Source of the DNA: Chitinivibrionales bacterium | Lineage (GTDB): Bacteria; Fibrobacterota; Chitinivibrionia; Chitinivibrionales; JANQEN01 | Assembly (NCBI GenBank): GCA_030593665.1 | Contig: JAUVGS010000167.1 | Coordinates: 1 to 5,603 of the forward strand | Length of the DNA: 5,603 nt | Reading direction: 5' to 3' | Part shown: in pieces, positions 1 to 5,603 of the stretch | Layout: every line of letters starts with the position of its first letter | How positions within the stretch are numbered: the stretch's first letter is position 1 | Translations under genes and position numbers: made by a program | The notes under the pieces: generated by a model | Database searches by the model: none | What the model saw: the letters and a program-made list of their open reading frames with translations, nothing else | What the model was told of the DNA's origin: nothing

Positions 1-3000
1 ATTCATACGCGAAGGTACGCCCAATGGATTTAAGAGTATATCCAAGGGAGTTCCGTCTGGCAGATATGGCATATCCTCAACAGGAACAATTTTAGCGATT
101 ACGCCTTTATTTCCATGGCGACCGGCCATTTTATCTCCAACTGATAATTTCCTCTTTTTAGCTACATACACCTTTACTAACTGTAAAACACCCGGTTTCA
201 GTTCATCACCGCGCACGATTTTATCAATTTCTTTATCCAGCCGGTCTTCCAGCTTGGTAAGGAGGTCATTTGCCTTGAAAAGGATTTCCTCTGCAATTTT
301 ACTTTTTTTGCTGTTAATGCAAAGGCCCTCATCATAGTTAATATTCCTGAAATCAAGTTTCTTAAGAAGCGCCTTCTTCCACTTTTTCCCTTTCGGAATA
401 ATGATATCGCCGGTATGTGCATTCTTGATCTCTAACGTTGCAGTACCATCCAGCTCTTCCGATATTTTATCAATACGCACCCTTTCAATCTCAATAATCT
501 GATGCGTGATCTCATCTTTGATGTGATCAATACGCTCCTTATCTTTCCTTTTTGAACGTTTATCACGGTCCTTACGTGAATACACATGTGTATCAATGAC
601 AATACCCTTTAATCCGGGAGGAGCTTTTAAGGAAGAATCTCGCACATCACCGGCCTTTTCTCCAAATATTGCACGAAGCAGCCGCTCTTCCGGTGAAAGT
701 TCGGTTTCACCTTTGGGGGTTACTTTCCCAACGAGGATATCACCCGCTTCTACTTCCGTACCGACTCGAATAATTCCATTTTCAGTGAGATCCTTAACCG
801 CTTCTTCACTGACATTCGGGATTTCATGGGTTAATTCCTCCGGACCACGTTTCGTATCACGAACTTCAGTTTCATACACAACGATATGTAATGAGGTATA
901 AATATCGTCCACAACAAGTTTTTCCGATACAATGATCGCATCCTCATAGTTATATCCACGCCAAGGCATGTATGCAACAGTGACGTTTCGACCAAGTGCA
1001 AGCTCGCCATTCTTTGTAGCATGACCGTCTGCCAGAACATCACCCGTTTTAATCTTCTGTCCAACGGATACACATACTTTCTGATTAATACAGGTATCCT
1101 GATTTGACCGTTCAAACTTGACCAGTTCATAGGTGTCGGTAGACATTAAACCAAGAATATCTTCAGTATCCTTCCTCACTGTTTTTCTGATAAGAATCTT
1201 TGATGCATCAACCTTTTCAACGACACCATCATTTCTGGCAATTACCAGACAGCCGGAATCTTTTGCTGCTCGCTTCTCAAGACCGGTACCGATATACGGA
1301 GCTTCTGTATTGAGCAATGGGACTGCCTGACGCTGCATATTAGATCCCATGAGAGCCCTGTTAGCATCATCATGCTCAAGAAATGGTATCAGGCCTGCTG
1401 CCACACTGACAAGCTGCATGGGAGAAATATCCATATAGGAAATATCTTTACGTGCTATGACCGGAAAATCACCGCGATAACGTGCGAACACATTTGTATG
1501 ATGTATTTTTCCATCTTTATCAATTGGAATATCAGCCGGTGCGATATAGTAATTATCTTCCTGGTCAGCAGTAAGATAATCAATATCGCCTGTCAAAGAT
1601 CCGCTTTCAACACGCTGATATGGTGTCTCAATAAACCCAAAATTATTTACCCGTGCGTACGTACTCAGGGATGCTATCAGGCCAATATTCGGCCCTTCCG
1701 GAGTTTCAATAGGACAGAGACGGCCATAATGAGTATGGTGAACATCACGGACTTCAAAACCTGCCCGTTCACGGGTCAATCCACCCGGCCCCAGTGCACT
1801 AACACGGCGTTTGTGAGTTAGTTCAGAAAGCGGATTCGTCTGATCAAGAAATTGTGAAAGCTGACTTGATCCAAAAAAGGCCTGAATAACGGTTGACACA
1901 GTGCGAGCATTAATAAGATCCTGTGGAACGAGGCTTTCGGCATCGCGGATACTGAGTCGTTCACGAATAGTACGAACCATTCTGGTCAGACCGACTGAAA
2001 ATTGTGCTGATAGCAATTCACCCACAGAACGGACACGGCGGTTTCCCAGATGATCGATATCATCAATGAATCCCTCACCGGTACTAAGCTTTACCATATA
2101 TTTAAACGATTCGATAAAATCATCTTTTGTTAAGGTATTAATACCCTCTTCCGGCTTAACCTGCAGGCGGGTATTGATACGGTAGCGTCCAACATCTCCC
2201 AGATCATACCGTTTTTCATCAAAAAAGAGTCGTTGAACAAGATTTCGTGCGGTATCAACATTCGGCGGGGGACCTGGGCGCATGGTTGCATAAATAAAGA
2301 AAAGGGCCTCTTCTTCAGATTTTGTTTCATCCTTTGTACTTGTATTTCGTATCACCATGTTTTCAGGATTCGGTACATCTTTCAGAAGCATTACTTCGGA
2401 AATCTTATTCTCCAGGAGGCTTTCCCATTTCTCTTCAGTGATTATATCACTTACTGTAAGAAGTATCTCACCGGTCTCAGTGTTAAAAACAGTCGATGCA
2501 GATACGTTACCTACAATCTTATCCTTCGTTGTTTTCATGACACGAACTTTTGCTGAATCATAAAATACTGCCATGATTTCTTCATTTGTTGAAAAGCCAA
2601 GTGCCCGCAGAAGAATGGTAGCCGGCATCTTTTTCCGTCGATCTATATTCACCCAGAGGATATTATCCGGATCGAGAAGCAGTTCAACCCACGAACCGCG
2701 CTGTGGAATGATACGGGAGGTAAGCATAGTCTTACCGGAAGGATGTGTCACTTCGTCAAAAGTGATTCCAGGTGACCGGTGTAACTGACTGACGATGACA
2801 CGTTCAGCACCGTTGATCACAAAGGTACCACGTTCTGTCATCAGGGGAATTTCACCAATGTAAACTTCATTACTTATTTTCTCAACAAATTTCTTTATTT
2901 CCCCATCCTGTTCATATACCAGAAGCGACATATCTACTTTTAATGGTGCGGCAAAGGTCATGCCCCGTTCTTTACATTCTTTCAGCGAGTATTTGGGAAC

Positions 3001-3216
3001 ACCCAGTTTATAGCCATCATACTCCAGCGTATAATAGCCCTTCACATCATTAACCGGGAATAGCTTAAGAAAAGAACCATGCAGTCCCTGACTCTTTCTT
3101 AACCGCGGTGGTACATCCTGCTGGAGAAATGATTTATAAGACTGAATTTGAATTTCCAACAGATCCGGCAAAGGCATTACTTCCTTTACACTGGAATAGC
3201 TCTTTCGTTTTACCAT
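1..3216 (-). CDS. rpoB: RNA polymerase beta subunit RpoB (3' end beyond window)
   Basis: Beta subunit of bacterial RNA polymerase; with beta' it forms the active-site cleft. I translated all 1,072 in-window codons and found no stop. Seen: VINGAERVIVSQLHRSPG (133-150); the rifampicin-pocket region FGSSQLSQFLDQTNPLSELT (448-467) followed by HKRRVSAL; CPIETPEGPNIGLI (501-514); GYNYEDAIIVSE (754-765), whose E758/D759 match E. coli E813/D814; GDKMAGRHGNKG (1027-1038), whose lysines 1029 and 1037 match E. coli K1065/K1073; and GVPSRMN (1066-1072) at the window edge. Rifampicin-contact positions Q455, D458, H468, R471 and S473 have the usual sensitive residues, so a sensitive pocket is inferred. Segments at about 224-305 (lobe) and 880-1010 (flap) are lineage-type insertions. 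About 230 C-terminal residues are missing by comparison with E. coli. The ATG at 3216 is preceded by GAAGGG with 8-nt spacing. The gene follows rplL after a 161-nt gap. Confidence 0.98.
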   Translation of the reverse strand, partial: MVKRKSYSSVKEVMPLPDLLEIQIQSYKSFLQQDVPPRLRKSQGLHGSFLKLFPVNDVKGYYTLEYDGYKLGVPKYSLKECKERGMTFAAPLKVDMSLLVYEQDGEIKKFVEKISNEVYIGEIPLMTERGTFVINGAERVIVSQLHRSPGITFDEVTHPSGKTMLTSRIIPQRGSWVELLLDPDNILWVNIDRRKKMPATILLRALGFSTNEEIMAVFYDSAKVRVMKTTKDKIVGNVSASTVFNTETGEILLTVSDIITEEKWESLLENKISEVMLLKDVPNPENMVIRNTSTKDETKSEEEALFFIYATMRPGPPPNVDTARNLVQRLFFDEKRYDLGDVGRYRINTRLQVKPEEGINTLTKDDFIESFKYMVKLSTGEGFIDDIDHLGNRRVRSVGELLSAQFSVGLTRMVRTIRERLSIRDAESLVPQDLINARTVSTVIQAFFGSSQLSQFLDQTNPLSELTHKRRVSALGPGGLTRERAGFEVRDVHHTHYGRLCPIETPEGPNIGLIASLSTYARVNNFGFIETPYQRVESGSLTGDIDYLTADQEDNYYIAPADIPIDKDGKIHHTNVFARYRGDFPVIARKDISYMDISPMQLVSVAAGLIPFLEHDDANRALMGSNMQRQAVPLLNTEAPYIGTGLEKRAAKDSGCLVIARNDGVVEKVDASKILIRKTVRKDTEDILGLMSTDTYELVKFERSNQDTCINQKVCVSVGQKIKTGDVLADGHATKNGELALGRNVTVAYMPWRGYNYEDAIIVSEKLVVDDIYTSLHIVVYETEVRDTKRGPEELTHEIPNVSEEAVKDLTENGIIRVGTEVEAGDILVGKVTPKGETELSPEERLLRAIFGEKAGDVRDSSLKAPPGLKGIVIDTHVYSRKDRDKRSKRKDKERIDHIKDEITHQIIEIERVRIDKISEELDGTATLEIKNAHTGDIIIPKGKKWKKALLKKLDFRNINYDEGLCINSKKSKIAEEILFKANDLLTKLEDRLDKEIDKIVRGDELKPGVLQLVKVYVAKKRKLSVGDKMAGRHGNKGVIAKIVPVEDMPYLPDGTPLDILLNPLGVPSRMN

Positions 3217-3224
3217 TCCATCAT

Positions 3225-3230
3225 CCCTTC
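3225..3230 (-). promoter_or_regulatory. rpoB ribosome-binding site
   Basis: GAAGGG with 8-nt spacing to the ATG at 3216. Two ATGs lie between (at 3224 and 3221), but they are in another frame and too close to this site, so it selects the start at 3216. Confidence 0.7.
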
Positions 3231-3241
3231 GGCTTAAATAT

Positions 3242-3263
3242 TATAATGGTTATTTCCATTATA
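3242..3263 (-). repeat. Second inverted repeat before rpoB
   Basis: TATAATGG and CCATTATA form an 8-bp perfect stem around a 6-nt loop (AAATAA), ending 25 nt before the rpoB start codon. The stem is mostly A/T and no uridine run follows, so a terminator is unlikely. It could affect access to the rpoB ribosome-binding site, or be only the by-product of two TATAAT-like motifs lying nearby. Confidence 0.4.
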
Positions 3264-3266
3264 TCA
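3258..3266 (-). promoter_or_regulatory. Candidate extended -10 promoter element upstream of rpoB
   Basis: TGATATAAT matches an extended -10 (TGnTATAAT) exactly, 41 nt before the rpoB ATG. No convincing -35 hexamer lies 15-18 nt upstream, where the hairpin 3' arm sits, and extended -10 promoters can work without one. It could give rpoB(C) some transcription independent of the ribosomal protein genes. AT-rich gaps produce such matches by chance, hence the low confidence. Confidence 0.3.
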
Positions 3267-3277
3267 TTAACAAATTG

Positions 3278-3312
3278 GTAACACGGGATACCCCACAGGT
3301 ATCCCGTATTAC
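3278..3312 (-). promoter_or_regulatory. Strong hairpin in rplL–rpoB gap (candidate attenuator or processing site)
   Basis: In the transcript, GTAATACGGGATACC pairs with GGTATCCCGTGTTAC around a 5-nt loop (TGTGG). That is 15 consecutive base pairs with a single G·U wobble, by far the strongest structure I found in the non-coding parts. It starts 65 nt after the rplL stop. The 3' arm is followed by CAATTTGTTAATG, not a uridine run, so it is not a standard intrinsic terminator. CATTA just before the stem could also pair with TAATG 8 nt after it. In E. coli the rplL–rpoB gap carries a partial attenuator and an RNase III site; by position, a similar role is inferred here, not shown. Confidence 0.6.
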
Positions 3313-3377
3313 TAATGTTTACCTATGATTTTTTTTCACGTATCGTTTCGTATTTAGGGAAGATAATTAAAAAAGAA

Positions 3378-3767
3378 TTATTTGATTTCTACTTCAGCTC
3401 CAGCTTCCTCAAGCTGTTTTATATAATTCTCGGCTTCTTCTTTTGATACTCCTTCTTTAACCGCATTCGGTGCACTATCAACAGCATCCTTTGCTTCTTT
3501 CAAACCAAGTCCCGTTATTGCGCGGACAACCTTGATAACCTGAATTTTCTTTGCACCGGCACTCTTGAGTACGACATCAAATTCTGTCTGTTCCTCTGCA
3601 CCGCCATCTCCGCCATCACCGGCAGCTGGACCTGCAGCCGCCATTGCTACCGGCGCAGCAGCTTTAACATCGAACTTCTCCTCAATGGCTTTGATAAGCT
3701 CCGACAACTCAAGAACAGTCTTGCTGCCGATTGCCTCAATGATTTCTTCATTCGTTAACGTCGCCAC
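3378..3767 (-). CDS. rplL: 50S ribosomal protein L7/L12
   Basis: L7/L12 is the multicopy stalk protein of the 50S subunit; its dimers hang on L10 and recruit and activate the translational GTPases. The 129 residues show the full family architecture. An N-terminal dimerisation helix region (about 1-35, with [24 protein letters not shown] split across it) is followed by an Ala/Gly/Pro hinge (about 36-60) and the globular C-terminal domain (about 62-129). The factor-binding face is visible as VIKVVR (77-82) and [10 protein letters not shown] (85-94). It is slightly longer than E. coli L7/L12 (121 aa); the excess is in the hinge, which contains GDGGDGG (50-56) from a 9-nt tandem repeat. The start is GTG, 6 nt after a strong GGAGG; the next ATG in frame (residue 42) would remove the dimerisation domain. 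It lies 44 nt downstream of rplJ and stops with TAA. Confidence 0.98.
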   Translation of the reverse strand: MATLTNEEIIEAIGSKTVLELSELIKAIEEKFDVKAAAPVAMAAAGPAAGDGGDGGAEEQTEFDVVLKSAGAKKIQVIKVVRAITGLGLKEAKDAVDSAPNAVKEGVSKEEAENYIKQLEEAGAEVEIK

Positions 3768-3773
3768 GTAAAA

Positions 3774-3778
3774 CCTCC
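3774..3778 (-). promoter_or_regulatory. rplL ribosome-binding site (supports GTG start)
   Basis: GGAGG with 6-nt spacing to the GTG at 3767. It is the best Shine-Dalgarno match in the window and fits the high L7/L12 output needed for several copies per ribosome. Confidence 0.8.
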
Positions 3779-3811
3779 GTTATATAAAGTTAATAATAAA
3801 TATTTACTGTA

Positions 3812-4342
3812 TTAATTCTCAGATTCCTTCTTATTCTTCACCGCTTCCAGAGTTCCAACAAACTTAGTAAAAATCCCCTTTAGTGAACCGAGAAATTTAG
3901 ACATCGGGGCACCCATACAGGAGAGCAATTGCGAGAGCAATACTTCACGACCGGGTAAATCAGCAAGTCTTGCTGCCTCGGCTGCAGTGTAGATTGTGCC
4001 ATCAACGTACGCAATTTTTACCTCCATGAGATCTTTATTTGTTTTTTTAAACTCTTTTATGACCTTAGCCGGGATAATTGCATCATCTTTGGTTATGACC
4101 ACACCAATAGGGCCGTTTACATACTGTATTAATGATTCAAAACCGCATCGTTCCAATGCAATACAGGCGAGGGTGTTTTTAACGACCAGATACTTCGCTC
4201 CAGCGTCATGGATATCAGCCCTGAATTTAGTTATCTTCCCAACATTAACCCCGGTGAAATCGGTCATGTAAATACCCATCGCACCGGCAAATTCTTTTTC
4301 TAACGTTGCTATAGCGTCTGTTCTTTCATTTCGTGTTGACAT
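3812..4342 (-). CDS. rplJ: 50S ribosomal protein L10
   Basis: L10 anchors the L7/L12 dimers to 23S rRNA beside L11 and in many bacteria represses its own mRNA as the L10–L7/L12 complex. The 176-residue product has the rRNA-binding N-terminal domain, with YLVVKNTLA (51-59) and NGPIGVVIT (76-84) as family landmarks, then LPGREVLLSQLL (129-140) at the domain junction. A long C-terminal helix (about 143-170) follows, the platform for L7/L12. Within it K149-F-L-G-S-L154 and K160-F-V-G-T-L165 repeat 11 residues apart, which fits successive L7/L12-dimer docking segments (inference). The tail after residue 169 is short and charged (NKKESEN). It is a little longer than E. coli L10 (165 aa). The ATG at 4342 has GAGG 10 nt upstream. 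It follows rplA by 50 nt and precedes rplL by 44 nt. Confidence 0.97.
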   Translation of the reverse strand: MSTRNERTDAIATLEKEFAGAMGIYMTDFTGVNVGKITKFRADIHDAGAKYLVVKNTLACIALERCGFESLIQYVNGPIGVVITKDDAIIPAKVIKEFKKTNKDLMEVKIAYVDGTIYTAAEAARLADLPGREVLLSQLLSCMGAPMSKFLGSLKGIFTKFVGTLEAVKNKKESEN

Positions 4343-4392
4343 GGTGATTAAACCTCGTATTTATCAATCTAGTTGAAAATTGTATTCGATTT

Positions 4393-5082
4393 TTATTTAA
4401 GATCCGCGACTTTGACCTTCAGCCCCGGTCCCATGGTACTTGACAAAGTGATTTTTTTAACATATGCTCCTTTAGAGGTCGTCGGTTTTGCTTTATACAC
4501 GGCATCCATAAAAGCCTTCGCATTTTCCTGAAGATTCTGCGCATCGAATGAAAGTTTTCCAAGAGGAGCATGCAGAATCCCTCCCTTTTCAGCTCTGAAC
4601 TTAACCTTTCCCGCTTTCAATTCCTTAATCGCCTTTCCGATATCCATCGAAACGGTTCCCACTTTGGGATTAGGCATTATGCCGCGTGGTCCGAGGATTT
4701 TACCGAGTTTACCAACCACTTTCATCATATCAGGTGTCGCCACGACCGAATCAAAGTCCATCCATCCCTCTTGTATCTTCTTGGCAAAATCATCACCACC
4801 GACATAGTCCGCTCCTGCCTCCTGTGCTTCTTTTTCTTTGTCACCCTGTGCAAAAGCAAGGACGCGTACCGTTTTTCCAATACCATTGGGAAGTACGACA
4901 GCACTGCGAACCGTCTGATCACTCTTTCTCGGATCAACACCTAAATTAACGGCAATATCCAGTGTTTCCTTAAATTTAGTATGTGAATTGGTCTTAATGA
5001 ATTCAATAGCATCACCAAGGGAATATTCCTTTGTCTTTTCAACCTTTTCACGAACTTCACGCCATTTTTTTCCACGTTTCAT
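4393..5082 (-). CDS. rplA: 50S ribosomal protein L1
   Basis: L1 forms the mobile stalk at the E-site side of the 50S subunit, helps release deacylated tRNA, and in many bacteria represses the rplKA mRNA. From the ATG at 5082 the product is 229 residues, close to E. coli L1 (234). The N-terminus [10 protein letters not shown] matches the usual family opening. The L1 signature is clear: [20 protein letters not shown] (124-143). [18 protein letters not shown] (162-179) and STMGPG (215-220) belong to the rRNA-binding domain. An in-frame TTG at 5091 would add three residues (M-L-V), but the Shine-Dalgarno GGAG at 5093-5096 is only 1 nt from that TTG and 10 nt from the ATG, so I chose the ATG. The gap from the rplK stop is 34 nt, and both genes are probably on one transcript. 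Confidence 0.96.
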   Translation of the reverse strand: MKRGKKWREVREKVEKTKEYSLGDAIEFIKTNSHTKFKETLDIAVNLGVDPRKSDQTVRSAVVLPNGIGKTVRVLAFAQGDKEKEAQEAGADYVGGDDFAKKIQEGWMDFDSVVATPDMMKVVGKLGKILGPRGIMPNPKVGTVSMDIGKAIKELKAGKVKFRAEKGGILHAPLGKLSFDAQNLQENAKAFMDAVYKAKPTTSKGAYVKKITLSSTMGPGLKVKVADLK

Positions 5083-5092
5083 AACAAGCAAG

Positions 5093-5096
5093 CTCC
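5093..5096 (-). promoter_or_regulatory. rplA ribosome-binding site (decides start)
   Basis: GGAG with 10-nt spacing to the ATG at 5082 but only 1 nt from the in-frame TTG at 5091. This favours the ATG. Confidence 0.6.
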
Positions 5097-5116
5097 ACGT
5101 CTAATAAATATTAGTA

Positions 5117-5539
5117 TCACACTACGGTAACGCCCATACTGCGTGCTGTCCCTGCAATAATCTTTATTGCAGCATTTATATCTGAAGCATTTAAATCGGG
5201 CATCTTTATCTCGGCAATCTTCTGTAACTGATTTTTTGTTATGGTTCCGACTTTTTCTTTATTGGGAACCCCTGAACCTTTCCCGATACCAAGCTCCTTC
5301 AAGATTAACACTGAAGCTGGAGGGGTTTTTGTAATAAACGAAAATGAGCGGTCTGCATACACGGTAATTACTACCGGTGTTATCATACCATTAGCATCAT
5401 TCGTTTTTGCATTAAATGCTTTACAAAACCCCATTATGTTAACACCATGCTGCCCTAGGGCAGGCCCAACCGGAGGAGCCGGATTTGCCTTACCTCCCGG
5501 GATCTGCAACTTAATTAAGCCTATAACTTTCTTAGCCAA
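5117..5539 (-). CDS. rplK: 50S ribosomal protein L11
   Basis: L11 binds the GTPase-associated region of 23S rRNA at the base of the L7/L12 stalk, takes part in factor-dependent GTP hydrolysis and is needed for RelA activation in the stringent response in model bacteria. The 140-residue product is nearly the length of E. coli L11 (142). The N-terminal domain has the proline-rich segment [20 protein letters not shown] (15-34), the thiostrepton/RelA-related face. The C-terminal rRNA-binding domain includes KTPPAS (71-76), KEKVGTIT (94-101), MPDLNASD (113-120) and GTARSMG (130-136). The start is TTG: it gives the universal MAKK opening, AAGGA lies 9 nt upstream, and there is no in-frame ATG or GTG before the upstream stop codon. 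It ends with TGA and is the first gene of the visible block; nusG is the usual upstream neighbour but is not in view. Confidence 0.97.
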   Translation of the reverse strand: MAKKVIGLIKLQIPGGKANPAPPVGPALGQHGVNIMGFCKAFNAKTNDANGMITPVVITVYADRSFSFITKTPPASVLILKELGIGKGSGVPNKEKVGTITKNQLQKIAEIKMPDLNASDINAAIKIIAGTARSMGVTVV

Positions 5540-5548
5540 AACACAGGT

Positions 5549-5553
5549 TCCTT
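5549..5553 (-). promoter_or_regulatory. rplK ribosome-binding site (supports TTG start)
   Basis: AAGGA within AAAGGAA, 9 nt before the TTG at 5539. It supports initiation at this non-ATG codon. Confidence 0.65.
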
Positions 5554-5571
5554 TCCATACATGTATCGCAT

Positions 5572-5598
5572 ATTATGATACTGGGTTCACATGGACAA
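5572..5598 (-). promoter_or_regulatory. Weak promoter-like sequence upstream of rplK
   Basis: TTGTCC (5593-5598) and CATAAT (5572-5577) resemble -35 and -10 boxes, but the 15-nt spacer is short and the -35 matches TTGACA at only 4 of 6 positions. Many bacteria have a promoter between nusG and rplK, which makes the position plausible. The rest of 5540-5603 holds the ribosome-binding site and nothing I could identify as the end of nusG. Confidence 0.25.
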
Positions 5599-5603
5599 AA
5601 TCT

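Noticed and set aside
596..1330. Plus- and minus-strand open frames of about 65-100 codons inside rpoB
   Set aside because: The rpoB frame is uninterrupted and conserved throughout, and these frames have low-complexity or random-looking composition.
1372..1821. 149-codon plus-strand open frame opposite rpoB
   Set aside because: It lies wholly antisense to the highly conserved rifampicin-pocket region of rpoB, has no recognisable protein features and is explained by the codon pattern of the real gene.
2130..2788. Several open frames of 66-107 codons overlapping rpoB on both strands
   Set aside because: They sit inside the conserved beta lobe/protrusion coding region, with no independent ribosome-binding site or recognisable product.
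3316..3335. Run of eight A on the coding strand (T on plus) as a plus-strand terminator
   Set aside because: No plus-strand gene precedes it and no hairpin lies directly before the T-run in that direction.
3565..4271. Plus-strand open frames opposite rplL and rplJ
   Set aside because: They are antisense to well-identified ribosomal protein genes; the Ser/Pro/Ala-rich one is the complement of the L7/L12 hinge.
4570..4949. Plus-strand open frames (124 and 87 codons) and a minus-strand frame (71 codons) within rplA
   Set aside because: All overlap the conserved L1 coding sequence in other frames and have no family resemblance; they are shadows.
5101..5114. AT-rich inverted repeat CTAATAAATATTAG between rplK and rplA as terminator or L1 site
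   Set aside because: The stem is short and A/T-only except at its ends, with almost no loop and no U-tract; termination here would disconnect rplA.
5563..5581. GTATC/GATAC pairing in the rplK leader as an L1 mRNA-binding site
   Set aside because: A 5-bp stem with a 9-nt loop is too weak and lacks the internal-loop pattern needed to claim an L1 site; the leader is also cut by the window edge.
5540..5603. End of nusG at the right window edge
   Set aside because: The three forward frames read to stops or into rplK without giving a recognisable NusG C-terminus, so I treat the stretch as intergenic.

Overview
The window holds one co-directional block on the minus strand. Read in the direction of transcription (right to left), it contains rplK (L11), rplA (L1), rplJ (L10), rplL (L7/L12) and the first 1,072 codons of rpoB (RNA polymerase beta subunit). 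This is the classical bacterial 'L11–L10–beta' locus. The upstream partners (usually secE and nusG) and the rest of rpoB and rpoC would lie outside the window. No mobile element, tRNA, rRNA, CRISPR array or plus-strand gene is supported.

Layout: 5540-5603 is a short leader before rplK with a weak promoter-like sequence. 3378-5539 carries the four ribosomal protein genes, separated by 34, 50 and 44 nt. 3217-3377 is a 161-nt gap with two hairpins and a TATAAT-type motif just before rpoB. 1-3216 is rpoB, open to the window edge and cut right after the conserved GVPSRMN motif. I translated all 1,072 rpoB codons and found no stop or frameshift.

Organism: a bacterium. RpoB carries insertions in the lobe and flap at the places where Gram-negative lineages have them, and its N-terminus (PDLLEIQIQSYKSFL, then PKYSLKECKERG) looks to me like the Fibrobacteres–Chlorobi–Bacteroidetes or spirochaete side of the tree. 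This is an impression from memory, and I cannot name a genus. Translation starts are mixed: TTG for rplK, GTG for rplL, ATG for the other three.

Function: L11 and the L10–L7/L12 stalk form the translation-factor landing site of the 50S subunit, and L1 forms the opposite mobile stalk. Their linkage to rpoB lets a cell co-ordinate ribosome and RNA polymerase production. The hairpin between rplL and rpoB is the best candidate for a control point lowering rpoB output relative to L7/L12, which is needed in several copies per ribosome. The locus is conserved core machinery and I see no new biological system; the points worth a second look are in the non-coding gap before rpoB, the start codons, and small lineage-specific protein segments.
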